Origin: Pseudomonadota bacterium
GTDB lineage: Bacteria; Myxococcota; Myxococcia; Myxococcales; Myxococcaceae
Reading direction: 5' to 3'
DNA length: 64,000 nt
NCBI GenBank assembly: GCA_023423535.1
Contig: JAFAFL010000082.1
Coordinates: 11,344 to 75,343 of the forward strand
Shown here: positions 18,280 through 26,961 of the stretch, piece after piece
Layout: every line of letters begins with the position of its first letter
Position numbering within the stretch: position 1 is the first letter of the stretch
The notes under the pieces: generated by a model
What the model was told of the DNA's origin: nothing
Seen by the model: only the letters and a program-made list of their open reading frames with translations
Database searches by the model: none
Position numbers and translations under genes: made by a program

Positions 18280-18936
18280 ATGCCCCAGACCTCCCCGCCC
18301 AGGACCTTCGGCTCCCGCCTCCGCTCGCTGCGCAAGCGCTTCCGCCAGGCCTACGTCGGCGTCCTCCGCAGTCCGGGCGCGCCCGGCGAGGTCGCGGGTG
18401 GAATGGCGCTGGGCCTGTTCATCGCCATGCTGCCGATCATGGGCGCGCAGATGCCGGTGGCGGTGGTGTGCGCCGAGCTCATCCGCCGGCTCTTCGGCCT
18501 CAGGCTCTCGCGGGTGGCGGCGGCCGCGGGCGTGTGGCTGACGAACCCGCTGACCGCGGTGCCGATCTACTGGGTGGCGTTCAAGGTCGGCCAGCCCTTC
18601 GCGCGGCTGCTGCTGCCGGACTCGCACCTCTCCCCGGAGGGGACGGACCTCGGCGCGGCGGTGAGCGAGGCGGCGGCGGCGACCGACCCTTCGGTGGCCC
18701 CCAGCAGCGGCGTCGTCTCCGCGCTGCTGCACAAGGTGCTGGGGAACCTCGCGCACTCCCACTACGTGCTGGAGCTGGTGGCGGGGCTGGTCATCGGCGG
18801 CGTGGTGCTCGGGGTGCCCATCGCCATCGCCGGCTACCGCGCCACCCACGCGATCGTCTCGCGCTATCAGGCCCGGCGCAGCGTGCGGCGGGCGCGGCTG
18901 GAGAAGCTGCGTCCGCGGCCGCCGGCCACCGTCTGA
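18280..18936 (+). CDS. DUF2062 membrane protein
   Basis: A 218-residue protein typical of DUF2062: a basic N-terminal helix, then GEVAGGMALGLFIAMLPIMG, and an AAGVWLTNPLTAVPIYW segment, followed by further hydrophobic helices (about 165-195) and a basic tail. The family is widespread in Gram-negative bacteria and has no established biochemical function. ATG 18280 is preferred over GTG 18274, because an AGG element sits at suitable distance. It follows the histidine kinase by about 80 bp on the same strand. Confidence 0.8.
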   Translation: MPQTSPPRTFGSRLRSLRKRFRQAYVGVLRSPGAPGEVAGGMALGLFIAMLPIMGAQMPVAVVCAELIRRLFGLRLSRVAAAAGVWLTNPLTAVPIYWVAFKVGQPFARLLLPDSHLSPEGTDLGAAVSEAAAATDPSVAPSSGVVSALLHKVLGNLAHSHYVLELVAGLVIGGVVLGVPIAIAGYRATHAIVSRYQARRSVRRARLEKLRPRPPATV

Positions 18937-18955
18937 CCGCGCGCGCCTCGTAGGC

Positions 18956-19780
18956 TCAGCCCTCCCGCTCGTCGTCGAGCTCCTGCTGGAACTCCGCCTG
19001 GGTGATGAGCCCCTTTCGGGCCATGATCCGCATCAGCGCCCAGAACTTCCGCTCCAGCGACTCCACCGCGTCCCCGTCGTCCCGGAGGCCGAAGAGGAAG
19101 TCGAGGTCCCGCGAGGCCTCGACCGTGGGCGACTGGTGCTTTCTTCGCTCGAGCCGCTGCGCCTCCCGCTTCGCGATGAGGTCCGCCAGCGCGGTCCGGG
19201 CGGTGATCTCCGCGGGGGAGACCTCCTCGCCGACGATGACCTCCTCGTCCTCGGTGACCGGGTCGGCCCTCACCGTGCGCACCGCGCCGCCGCGCTGGAT
19301 GACCGTCATCGATCCGTCCGGCGCGTCGTCCGGATTGACCTTGTGGAAGTAGCGGAGGATCGCCGCCCGCACGTGCGACAGCGGCGCGAGCTTCGGCACC
19401 ACCTTGAGGCCGGTGGTGAACTCGATCTCCTCGATGGCGGGGAGGTTCAGCGGGTCGCTCATCGCCACCACCACCTGCTTGCGTCCGCCGCGGCCCTGCT
19501 CGAGCGCGAAGGGGAAGAGGTCGTGGGTCTCGCAGAACCTCGCGCGCAGAAGATGCACCGCGCTCCAGTCCACCGGCGCGCTGCGCAGATCCACCACCGA
19601 GAGCCCCAGCGCCTCGCCCAGCGCGCGCGCCAGCTGCGCCTCGGTGACGAAGCCCTTCTGGATCAGCGCCACCCCCAACCGCTGCCGCGTCTGCCGGTGG
19701 TGCGCCAGACCCTCCTCGAGCTGCGCGGGCGACACCACGCCCCGCTCCAGGAGCAGCTCCCCCAGCCGTTTGTGCGCCAT
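18956..19780 (-). CDS. Stand-alone MshEN / GspE N-terminal domain protein
   Basis: A 274-residue protein. It opens with a short LGELLLERGVVSPAQLEEGL helical repeat and a second copy (LGVALIQKGFVTEAQLARAL), then the MshEN fold (LGLSVVDL ... AMSDPLNLPAIEEIEFTTGL), which in some type II/IV secretion ATPases binds c-di-GMP. No ATPase domain follows. The C-terminal half has an acidic linker and a terminal helix repeating the GLITQAEFQQEL pattern. A c-di-GMP-responsive adaptor is a reasonable inference, in line with two PilZ proteins in this window. The ATG at 19780 removes a non-homologous upstream stretch. Confidence 0.75.
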   Translation of the reverse strand: MAHKRLGELLLERGVVSPAQLEEGLAHHRQTRQRLGVALIQKGFVTEAQLARALGEALGLSVVDLRSAPVDWSAVHLLRARFCETHDLFPFALEQGRGGRKQVVVAMSDPLNLPAIEEIEFTTGLKVVPKLAPLSHVRAAILRYFHKVNPDDAPDGSMTVIQRGGAVRTVRADPVTEDEEVIVGEEVSPAEITARTALADLIAKREAQRLERRKHQSPTVEASRDLDFLFGLRDDGDAVESLERKFWALMRIMARKGLITQAEFQQELDDEREG

Positions 19781-19990
19781 GCCCGGCTGCTTACCAGAGC
19801 GGGGAGGGCGAGCGGAACCGGCCCGCGCCCGCTTCACTCTGCGCGCGACCCTGATCGGAACTCGAAGGGTGGTCCCGGTGTCCGGAGGGGATGAAATGAT
19901 CCATCCTGATCCGCTGGCACCGTGGTCGGTTACCCCCCGGCCGGAGGCTTTCCCCCCGTATTTCAAGGGGTTTTCGGCCCGGTACCAACC

Positions 19991-20020
19991 TTGACACCCC
20001 AGAAAACGCCACGCTACAGT
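19991..20020 (+). promoter_or_regulatory. Sigma-70-type promoter of the aglRQS-type operon
   Basis: A perfect -35 TTGACA (19991-19996) is followed after 18 bp by TACAGT (20015-20020), a fair -10. The predicted start near 20027 leaves an untranslated leader of about 50 bases before the ATG at 20080. The remaining 299-bp gap between 19781 and 20079 has no gene. This is the best consensus promoter I saw in the window and fits a strongly expressed motor operon. Confidence 0.7.
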
Positions 20021-20079
20021 CGCGCGCCCTCAGTGAATTGGGTGCGTCGTCAGTGACGCAAACCGGAGGCTACACCGAA

Positions 20080-20820
20080 ATGAACGTGAAGTTGCTGAAT
20101 GAGCTCGCCGTTTTGGCGTTCGAGGCTGGTCCTGGTGCCGAGAGGTCGTTCCTCGAGGGCCTGGCGGTTCGTTGGAAGGCCGGCCAGTGGGGCATGTACC
20201 CCATCGCGCTGTGCCTCGTGGTCGCTCTGGCGATCATGATCGAGCGCACCATCGTCCTGTTCTTCCAGGCGTCCATCAACAAGGACGCGTTCCTGCGTGG
20301 GCTGAAGAAGCACATCTACGCCGGTGACCTGGACAAGGCGATCAACTACGTGGCCGGCCAGAAGCCGACCCCGCTGACCAACGTCATCAAGGCCGGTCTG
20401 ATGAACGTTCCGAAGGGCGAGGAGGAGGTCCAGGCCGCTCTGGACGAGGCCTCCCTCCGTGAGACCCCGAAGATCGAGGCCCGGTCCGGCTACCTCGCGA
20501 TGCTCGGCAACGCGGCGATGCTCGCCGGTCTGCTCGGCACCGTGTCCGGTCTGATCAACTGCTTCGAGGCGGTGGCCTTCGTGTCCCCCGCGGACAAGGC
20601 GACGATCCTCTCCGCCGGTATCTCCGAGGCGATGAACTGCACCGGCTTCGGTCTGCTGACCGCGATCCCGGCGCTGGTCGCCTTCTCGGTGATGATGGGC
20701 CGCACCCAGCACCTCATCAACGACATCAACGAGACGTCGGTGTCGGTGCTGAACCTCATCGTGGCCAACAAGGACAAGTTCAAGAACCTGTCCGTCACCG
20801 CTCCTCGCGACGAGGAGTAG
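20080..20820 (+). CDS. aglR: MotA/TolQ/ExbB-family proton channel protein, AglR-like
   Basis: A 246-residue inner-membrane protein with the TolQ/ExbB plan: a first helix at about 37-60, a cytoplasmic stretch, then two helices. The family core is AMLAGLLGTVSGLINCFEAV plus GLLTAIPALVAFSV. It is followed by two TolR/ExbD-type genes, the exact order of aglR-aglQ-aglS, the proton-driven gliding motor of Myxococcus xanthus. The symbol rests on that order and on sizes, so it is likely rather than proven. GGAGG precedes the ATG. Codons are richer in T-ending forms (GGT, CGT) than the neighbours, consistent with high expression. Confidence 0.8.
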   Translation: MNVKLLNELAVLAFEAGPGAERSFLEGLAVRWKAGQWGMYPIALCLVVALAIMIERTIVLFFQASINKDAFLRGLKKHIYAGDLDKAINYVAGQKPTPLTNVIKAGLMNVPKGEEEVQAALDEASLRETPKIEARSGYLAMLGNAAMLAGLLGTVSGLINCFEAVAFVSPADKATILSAGISEAMNCTGFGLLTAIPALVAFSVMMGRTQHLINDINETSVSVLNLIVANKDKFKNLSVTAPRDEE

Positions 20821-20930
20821 TCGCAGTTCCTGAAGTCCTCCGGTTCGCTCCTCCGGCGCGTGCACCTCATCGTCACGCGCCGGGGGAAGCCCGGTAACCA
20901 TCAACCGCAACACGCAGCAAGGAGTCCAAG

Positions 20931-21416
20931 ATGGCCGGCGGCATGGACCTTGGGAACTCGGGTAAGGGTGGCAAGAAGCCGCTCGACACCGCGATCAACC
21001 TGGTCCCCTTTATTGACCTGATGGCGGTGTGCATCAGCTTCCTCATCATGACTGCGGTGTGGACGCAGATCGGCCGGCTCCAGGTGAGCCAGTCCGGCGG
21101 CCCCTCCGACGCGACGACGGAGCAGGACACCAAGACGCTTCCCCTGACGCTGCTCATCACCGAGAAGGAGCTGAAGCTCACTGCCGGTGGGACCGCGTTC
21201 GACCCCATCCCGCTGGTGTGGGAGGGGGACCAGAACAAGCTGAACCTCATCAAGCTGACGGAGCGGATCAAGGAGCTCAAGACCCAGCTCCCCGATCAGC
21301 AGAGCATCACCCTCCAGGCGGAGGACGGCGTCCGTTACGACGACCTCGTCCGCATCGTCGACGAATGCATTGGCGCAGGGCTGCCGCAGGTGTCGGTGGC
21401 CGCGGCCATGGGCTAG
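20931..21416 (+). CDS. aglQ: ExbD/TolR-family protein, AglQ-like
   Basis: A 161-residue protein with one N-terminal transmembrane helix (about 24-45) and a periplasmic domain. The proton-path Asp is present near the helix start: D29 in LVPFIDLMAVC, the position essential in TolR/ExbD and in AglQ. AAGGAG lies 7 bases before the ATG. It is second in the operon, with a 110-bp spacer after the TolQ-like gene. In the known motor, AglQ and AglS pair with AglR to convert proton flow into movement of focal-adhesion complexes. Confidence 0.8.
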   Translation: MAGGMDLGNSGKGGKKPLDTAINLVPFIDLMAVCISFLIMTAVWTQIGRLQVSQSGGPSDATTEQDTKTLPLTLLITEKELKLTAGGTAFDPIPLVWEGDQNKLNLIKLTERIKELKTQLPDQQSITLQAEDGVRYDDLVRIVDECIGAGLPQVSVAAAMG

Positions 21417-21434
21417 CGGAACGGAACCCAGACC

Positions 21435-22013
21435 ATGATCAAGATTCCTGGCAAGCGGTACGGCAAGCGCCTTCAGAAGTCGATCATCTTCGGCGACGGC
21501 GCGCCGGGGAAGAAGAACGGGTTCGCGGACCTGCTCATCACCCCGCTGGTCGACATGTTCGTCATCATCCTGCTCTTCCTCATCGCGAACTTCTCGGCCA
21601 CCGGCGAGATCCTTCAGATGCAGAAGGACATCCAGCTCCCCGAGGCGAAGAACGTCCAGGAGGTGCAGGTCGTCCCGGTCATCCTGCTCTCGGAGCAGGA
21701 GATCATCGTGGACGGCTCGAGCGTGGCCCGGCTCTCGGACCTCGACTCGGCGGAGTACCTGAACATCCCCGCGCTCGAGGAGAAGCTCCGCGAGATGAAG
21801 CGCAAGCACGAGGACCTGCACACGCAGGCCGGCGACGCGGACAGCTTCAAGGGCGACATCAACATCCAGGGCCACAAGGACGTGAAGTTCCGCTACGTGA
21901 AGAAGGTCATGTTCTCCGCCGCGACCGCGGGCTTCGGGAACATCAACTTCGCGGTGCTGAGCAAGGGTGGCGACGCGGAGCCCGCGCCCACCGCTGCTGC
22001 GCCCGCGCCGTAG
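21435..22013 (+). CDS. aglS: ExbD/TolR-family protein, AglS-like
   Basis: A 192-residue second TolR-like subunit: a basic cytoplasmic head, one transmembrane helix with the conserved Asp (D40 in LLITPLVDMFVI), then a longer periplasmic domain with an insertion (about 105-145) and an Ala/Pro tail. It begins 18 bp after the AglQ-like stop and ends just before a strong terminator, closing the operon. Two distinct TolR-type partners for one TolQ-type subunit is the arrangement known for AglRQS and distinguishes it from a simple Tol or Exb system. Confidence 0.8.
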   Translation: MIKIPGKRYGKRLQKSIIFGDGAPGKKNGFADLLITPLVDMFVIILLFLIANFSATGEILQMQKDIQLPEAKNVQEVQVVPVILLSEQEIIVDGSSVARLSDLDSAEYLNIPALEEKLREMKRKHEDLHTQAGDADSFKGDINIQGHKDVKFRYVKKVMFSAATAGFGNINFAVLSKGGDAEPAPTAAAPAP

Positions 22014-22040
22014 CCGACTCCCCTCGCGGTTCCTGACTGA

Positions 22041-22083
22041 AGCCCCGGCCTCCCGAAAGTGGGAGCCGGGGTTTCGTCGTTTC
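22041..22083 (+). terminator. Rho-independent terminator after the aglRQS-type operon
   Basis: CCCCGGC from 22043 pairs with GCCGGGG ending at 22071. The stem is extended by TCCC/GGGA around a GAAAGT loop and followed by a T-rich run (GTTTCGTCGTTT). Confidence 0.8.
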
Positions 22084-22207
22084 TGCACCCGGAGGGCGGT
22101 TTGCGGGGCCTTTTGTACGACTGCTAGTGTGCCCCGCCGCGGGAGGGCAGAAGCCACCCGCCACCGCCCGCATTGAGCGGGCGCCTACCCCTGAGAAGAG
22201 AGAGCAA

Positions 22208-22645
22208 ATGGACTCCAGCTACGACATGGCGGCGTACAACTCCGAGCCGTCGATGGGCGCGATGATCGTTCCGATGATCATCGGCCTCGTCTTCATCGGC
22301 TTCATGGTCGCGGCGATGTGGAAGGTGTTCACCAAGGCCGGCCAGCCCGGTTGGGCGGCCATCGTCCCCATCTACAACATGTACGTGATGCTGCAGATCG
22401 TCGGCCGCCCGGCGTGGTGGCTCGCGCTGTACCTCCTCGCGGTCATCCCGTTCGTGGGCAGCCTGATCGTGATGGTGCTCGGCATCATCATCGCCATCGA
22501 CATGGCGAAGAGCTTCGGCAAGGGCGCGGGCTTCGGCATCGGCCTCGCGTTCCTCGGCCCCATCTTCTACGCCATCCTCGGCTTCGGCTCGGCGCAGTAC
22601 GTGGGCCCCGCGGCGGCGGGCGGCTCCTCCGTGGCGCGCGCGTAA
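22208..22645 (+). CDS. DUF5684-like small membrane protein
   Basis: A 145-residue protein with four hydrophobic helices. The pattern KAGQPGWAAIVPIYNMYVML, then GRPAWWLALYLLAVIP and IAKSFGKG-like sequence (MAKSFGKGAGFGIGL), is typical of the DUF5684 / signal-peptidase-I-adjacent membrane family. Function is unknown. The ATG at 22208 follows a purine-rich GAAGAGAGAG leader. It is monocistronic, bracketed by two hairpin terminators at 22041 and 22671. Confidence 0.7.
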   Translation: MDSSYDMAAYNSEPSMGAMIVPMIIGLVFIGFMVAAMWKVFTKAGQPGWAAIVPIYNMYVMLQIVGRPAWWLALYLLAVIPFVGSLIVMVLGIIIAIDMAKSFGKGAGFGIGLAFLGPIFYAILGFGSAQYVGPAAAGGSSVARA

Positions 22646-22670
22646 CAAGCACCGCTTCCCTCTTCTGATG

Positions 22671-22709
22671 CGGCCCGCTTCCGGTCACCCGGGGCGGGCC
22701 GTTTCATTT
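22671..22709 (+). terminator. Rho-independent terminator after the DUF5684-like gene
   Basis: CGGCCCGC at 22671-22678 pairs perfectly with GCGGGCCG at 22694-22701 and is followed by TTTCATTT. Confidence 0.75.
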
Positions 22710-22819
22710 CCGAAGGCTCCGCGCCTGCCCGCCACGCGTGCGGACGGGGACGCGACGATGGCCGCCCGGTCGCACCCGCGCAGCGAAGCCCCACCTTGAA
22801 GGGCAAGGAGGGCCAGCAG

Positions 22820-23275
22820 ATGGCGAACGACCAGAAGCCCGAGATCCTCGAGAAGCTGCGCCAGGAGCCCATCAGCGAGTCGGAGGCAGACGAGCTGCGC
22901 GCCGGCGGCCGCGGCTTCACCCACGAGCAGGAAGAGGCGCCGGAGGTGAAGCGCGCGGGGAGCGGCGGCGCGTCGAGCAGTGCCGGACGACGGGCAGAGG
23001 CGCCCGAAGACCGGGCCGCCGTGGCGCGGCGGGCGCACGGCAACGAGCAGCTGGGCTCGCACCGGGCGCTGAACGAGCGGGAGGGCGTGCGGGCGCGCGG
23101 CAGTGCGGGAACGGGCGACGAGTCGACCATCTCCCGGCAGCGCGCGGAGGGCCGGTTCGAGAGCGAAGGGGAGCGCACCCAGCTGGAGGAGGACTTCGGC
23201 GAGCGCGGGCTGCGGCTGCCGGACTACGCCGACAACACGAACGCGCCCTCCATCCTCGACCCTGAGGCGGAGTAG
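22820..23275 (+). CDS. Highly charged, probably disordered protein of unknown function
   Basis: A 151-residue protein, very rich in Glu, Arg, Ala and Gly, with almost no hydrophobic segments and no recognised domain. Short acidic and basic patches alternate, and the last 25 residues (ERGLRLPDYADN) are the most ordered-looking part. The ATG at 22820 has AAGGAGG at 8 bases; an upstream in-frame TTG at 22796 is less likely. Composition, good ribosome site and coding frame support a real gene. It resembles stress-related hydrophilic proteins only in composition, so I assign no function. Confidence 0.6.
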   Translation: MANDQKPEILEKLRQEPISESEADELRAGGRGFTHEQEEAPEVKRAGSGGASSSAGRRAEAPEDRAAVARRAHGNEQLGSHRALNEREGVRARGSAGTGDESTISRQRAEGRFESEGERTQLEEDFGERGLRLPDYADNTNAPSILDPEAE

Positions 23276-23329
23276 GCGCACCCCACGCCGCGGTCGCACA
23301 CCGGTGGGCGGGGGGTTAGCTTCAGAGAC

Positions 23330-23995
23330 ATGATCGGTCCCGACACGGAGCGGGTGGTGCGCGAGGCGGCGCCGCGCCTGAAGGTGTTTCCCCTGCCCTC
23401 CGCCGTGCTCCTGCCGGGGACGGCGGTGCCGCTGCACATCTTCGAGCCGCGCTACCGGGCGCTCTTGAAGGACTGTCTCGACGGCGACCGGGTGATGGCG
23501 CTGGCGGACCTGCAGCCCGGTTGGGAGGGCAACTACACCGGCCGGCCGCCGCTGCGTCCGGTGGCGTGCGCGGGTGTGGTGGTGTGGGACGAGCAGCTCC
23601 CCGACGGCCGGATGAACATCCTCCTCCACGGCGTGTCGCGGGTGCGGTTGGTGGAGGAGCTGGAGAACGACAAGCTCTACCGCGAGGTCGTCGCCGAGCC
23701 CTGGGAGGAGCGCGACTACGAGGGACCGCTCGAGGAGCTCGTCCGGCGCGCGGTGCTGGAGGTGGCGGGAAGGCTCGACGGCGAGGTGGCGCAGACGCTC
23801 CTGCAGCTCGCGGCGCGGGCGCAGGGGGGGTTCCTCGCGGACGCGGTGGCGGCGGCGCTGGTGACCGACGTGGAGGCGCGGCAGGCGGTGCTGGCGGAGC
23901 TTCAGCCGGACAAGCGGCTGGAGCGGGTGCTCGATGCGGTGGAGGACCTCATCGCGCGGATGGGCGCCGCGGCGCCGCGCGGGCCGATGAACTAG
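23330..23995 (+). CDS. LON peptidase N-terminal (substrate-binding) domain protein
   Basis: A 221-residue protein that matches the LON substrate-binding domain alone: FPLPSAVLLPGTAVPLHIFE and RYRALL near the start, then CAGVVVWDE and GVSRVRLVEEL. There is no AAA+ or protease domain. Stand-alone members of this family are common; a chaperone- or adaptor-like role has been proposed but not proven. It lies 54 bp upstream of the NAD synthetase gene on the same strand and may be co-transcribed. Confidence 0.85.
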   Translation: MIGPDTERVVREAAPRLKVFPLPSAVLLPGTAVPLHIFEPRYRALLKDCLDGDRVMALADLQPGWEGNYTGRPPLRPVACAGVVVWDEQLPDGRMNILLHGVSRVRLVEELENDKLYREVVAEPWEERDYEGPLEELVRRAVLEVAGRLDGEVAQTLLQLAARAQGGFLADAVAAALVTDVEARQAVLAELQPDKRLERVLDAVEDLIARMGAAAPRGPMN

Positions 23996-24049
23996 CGGTC
24001 CGCCCGGTGAGAGGTATGACCGCGGCGTGAGAGAGAGTGGGAGGCGCCG

Positions 24050-25978
24050 TTGAGACTCGTCCGGCTCGCCAGCGCGAGCATCAACACCACCGTGGGCGCG
24101 CCGAGGGCGAACGTCGATCGCGCGGTCGCGATGGCGCAGAGGATGGCGGCGGACGGGGTGACCGTGGCCGCGTTCCAGGAGCAGCTCGTCGGCGGCTATC
24201 CGCCCGAGGACCTCGTGCTCTGGCAGGGCTTCGTCGACTCGCAGTGGCAGGAGCTGCTGCGCTTCGCGCGCGAGACCGCGGCGCTGCGGTGCGTGTTCGT
24301 CCTCGGCGTCACCGTCCTTCACGAGGGCCGCAGGCTGAACTGCGCGGCGGTCGTCGCGGGCGGTGAAGTGAAGGGCCTCGTCCCGAAGGAGAAGCTGCCC
24401 ACCTACAGCATCTTCTACGAGGGCCGCACCTTCTCGCGCGGCCACGCGGGGATGCGCGGTCTTCACCTCGGCGTGCCCATCGGCGACCTGCTCTTCCGCT
24501 TCGACTTCGGCGTGCTGGCGGTGGAGGTGTGCGAGGACCTCTGGAGCGTGGAGGGCCCCATCCGGCGGCGCGCGTACAGCGGCGCGGAGCTGGTGGTGAA
24601 CCTCTCGGCCTCGCCCTACCGCATCGGCTTCGCGGAGAGCCGGCGCGAGCTCATCCACACCCGCGCGGCGGACCACCAGTGCACGCTGCTCTACTCGAAC
24701 GCGGTGGGCTCGAACGACGGGCTGGTGTTCGACGGTGGCGGGCACCTGTCGCAGAACGGCAAGCCGGTGCTCGAGGCGCCCCGGTTCCGCGAGGGCTTCT
24801 GCGCGGCGAACGTGGACCTCGACCGGACGATGCGGCTGCGCGGGGAGAACAGCACCTGGCGCGCGGACCGCGACGAGTGGCTCGCCCGGAATGCGCCGGT
24901 GCCGGTCGTGGACGTGTCGGGCGACTTCTCCACGAAGGCCGAGCGCGCGCGGCTGCGCTACCCGGTGCCGGCGCACCGCAGCTTCTTCCTCCCCGAACCG
25001 CCGTCCCAGGAGAAGGGGCCGTCCGATGCGCGGGCGCGCTTCTGCGAGGAGATCCTCGACGCGCTGGCGCTGGGCGTCGGCGACTACTTCGAGAAGACGG
25101 GGGCCTTCCGCCTCTTCGGCATCGCGCTCTCCGGCGGGCGGGACTCGCTGCTCACGCTGCTCGTGCTGCACCGCTACGCAGAGCAAAAGCGGCCGGAGGC
25201 GCCGGGCTCGCTCATCCGGGCGTTCTACATGCCCTCGCGCTTCTCCTCGGAGCAGACGCGGGAGGCGGCGGAGAGCATCTGCCGCGACCTCGGGGTGCCG
25301 TTCGAGGTCATCCCCATCGACGAGGCCTACGAGCGCGAGCGGCAGGCCACGCTGACGATGCTCGGCGGCGAGGAGGCGGGCGCAGAGCTGACCGCGCTGA
25401 CCGAGCAGAACATCCAGGCCCGGCTGCGCGCGCAGCGGATGTGGAACTGGAGCAACACCGCCGGCGGGCTCTTCGTGCAGACGGGGAACATGTCGGAGAA
25501 GGCGGTGGGCTACACCACCATCGGCGGCGACCTGATGGGCGCGCTGGCCGTCATCGCCAACGTGCCGAAGACGGTGGTGATGTACCTGCTCGACTACCTG
25601 CTGGAGACGAGCGGCCACGAGGGCATCCGCAAGGTGCTGGCGAAGCCCGCCGGCCCGGAGCTCGCGCCCGGCCAGAGCGGCGAGGAGGAGCTGATGCCCT
25701 TCCCCGTGCTCGACGGGTGCTTCTATCTCTTCGCCGCCGAGAAGCTCCTGCCGCACGAGGTGCTCTTCGCGATGCGCGAGCTCTTCCCCGAGTACGACGA
25801 GGCGACGATGAAGGGCTTCGTGGACAAGTTCGTCCGGCTCTTCCTGCAGTCCATCTACAAGTGGGTGCAGTCGCCGCTGTCGCTGCACATCGGGCAGCTC
25901 GACCTCGAGCGCGAGCGCGCGCTGCAGCTCCCCGTCGTCACCGGCCGCGACTGGAAGGACGAGCGCCCGGACGGGTAG
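24050..25978 (+). CDS. nadE: Glutamine-dependent NAD+ synthetase
   Basis: A 642-residue two-domain enzyme making NAD+ from deamido-NAD, ATP and glutamine in the last step of NAD synthesis. The N-terminal nitrilase-type glutaminase has its Glu (FQEQ), Lys (VPKEKLP) and Cys161 (VEVCEDLW). The C-terminal synthetase has the P-loop SGGRDS at 361-366 and the QNIQARLRAQ and GNMSEKAVGYTT segments that line the active site. Length fits the bacterial glutamine-dependent class. The start is a TTG with GGGAGG six bases upstream; no ATG gives a full nitrilase domain. Confidence 0.92.
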   Translation: MRLVRLASASINTTVGAPRANVDRAVAMAQRMAADGVTVAAFQEQLVGGYPPEDLVLWQGFVDSQWQELLRFARETAALRCVFVLGVTVLHEGRRLNCAAVVAGGEVKGLVPKEKLPTYSIFYEGRTFSRGHAGMRGLHLGVPIGDLLFRFDFGVLAVEVCEDLWSVEGPIRRRAYSGAELVVNLSASPYRIGFAESRRELIHTRAADHQCTLLYSNAVGSNDGLVFDGGGHLSQNGKPVLEAPRFREGFCAANVDLDRTMRLRGENSTWRADRDEWLARNAPVPVVDVSGDFSTKAERARLRYPVPAHRSFFLPEPPSQEKGPSDARARFCEEILDALALGVGDYFEKTGAFRLFGIALSGGRDSLLTLLVLHRYAEQKRPEAPGSLIRAFYMPSRFSSEQTREAAESICRDLGVPFEVIPIDEAYERERQATLTMLGGEEAGAELTALTEQNIQARLRAQRMWNWSNTAGGLFVQTGNMSEKAVGYTTIGGDLMGALAVIANVPKTVVMYLLDYLLETSGHEGIRKVLAKPAGPELAPGQSGEEELMPFPVLDGCFYLFAAEKLLPHEVLFAMRELFPEYDEATMKGFVDKFVRLFLQSIYKWVQSPLSLHIGQLDLERERALQLPVVTGRDWKDERPDG

Positions 25979-26089
25979 CAGGCGGAGGGGCTTGGCGGGT
26001 TGCGCCCGACGCGGTGGGGCAGTGATCCGCAAGACGTCCGTGCCCAACGTCTGAGGAGACCACTCTCACCTCCGACGCGGAGCACGCAC

Positions 26090-26911
26090 ATGGCCACGGA
26101 CGCCTCCTCCCAGCCCCTGCAGCGCAGACTGGCGCTCGTCACCGGCGCCTCGAGCGGCATCGGCCTCTCGCTGGCGAAGCAGTTCGCGAAGAGCGGGTGT
26201 GACCTGCTGGTCACCGGCGCGAGCGAGGCGATCGACGGCGTGGTGGAGGAGCTGCGGCAGTGGGGGACGGACGTGCAGGCGTTCCGGGCGGACCTGCGGA
26301 CCTCGGAGGGCGTGGAGTCGCTGTGGCGGTGGGTGCGCGAAGGGGAGCGGGCGCTCGACCTGGCGGCGCTGAACGCGGGCGTGGGCGTGGGGGGCGCGTT
26401 CAGCGAGACGGACCTGCAGCGGGAGCTGGACCTCGTGGCGCTGAACGTGGCGTCCACCGTGCACCTGTCGAAGCGGCTGGTGCAGTCGATGTGCGCGCGC
26501 GGGAAGGGGAGGATCCTCTTCACCTCGTCGATCAGCTCGGAGATGCGCTCGCCGTTCGAGGCGGTGTACGGCGCGTCGAAGAGCTTCATCCAGTCCTTCG
26601 CGCACTCGCTGCGGGAGGAGCTGAAGGGGACCGGCGTCAGCGTCACCGTGTTCCTCCCCGGGCCGACCGAGACGAACTTCTTCCACCGGGCGGAGATGGA
26701 CGACACGCGGGTCGGCGCGGGGAAGAAGGACGATCCGGACCAGGTCGCGCGGCAGGCGTACCTCGCGCTGATGGCCGGGCTGCCGCAGCTGCACACCGGC
26801 AGCGTGAAGACCCGCCTGATGGGCGTGGCCTCGCGCTTCCTTCCCGAGCTGCTGAAGGCAAAGGCCCACCGGAGGATGAGCGAGCCGGGAGGGGCGCACG
26901 CGGACGCGTAG
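26090..26911 (+). CDS. Short-chain dehydrogenase/reductase
   Basis: A 273-residue classical SDR. The NAD(P)-binding TGASSGIG motif is at 18-25, NAG appears as LNAGVGVGG, the catalytic Ser lies in FTSSISS and the pair Y160-x3-K164 in VYGASK. The C-terminal third (LPGPTETNFF) is typical of reductases acting on short- or medium-chain carbonyls. The substrate cannot be read from the sequence. The ATG at 26090 gives the usual distance to the Rossmann motif. Confidence 0.88.
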   Translation: MATDASSQPLQRRLALVTGASSGIGLSLAKQFAKSGCDLLVTGASEAIDGVVEELRQWGTDVQAFRADLRTSEGVESLWRWVREGERALDLAALNAGVGVGGAFSETDLQRELDLVALNVASTVHLSKRLVQSMCARGKGRILFTSSISSEMRSPFEAVYGASKSFIQSFAHSLREELKGTGVSVTVFLPGPTETNFFHRAEMDDTRVGAGKKDDPDQVARQAYLALMAGLPQLHTGSVKTRLMGVASRFLPELLKAKAHRRMSEPGGAHADA

Positions 26912-26961
26912 GCGCGGATAATGCGTCATCTGCTACGAGTACCCGTTCCACCGGAGAGCCC

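Noticed and set aside
19952..19978. CCCC/GGGG hairpin with following Ts before the motor promoter
   Set aside because: The stem is only four pairs with a long loop, and no forward transcript needs terminating there.
22101..22130. TTGCGG-18-TAGTGT before the DUF5684-like gene
   Set aside because: Too far from consensus in both elements to call a promoter.
22685..26047. Reverse-strand open frame of 1120 codons
   Set aside because: Antisense to the LON-domain and NAD synthetase genes, whose active-site motifs are intact.
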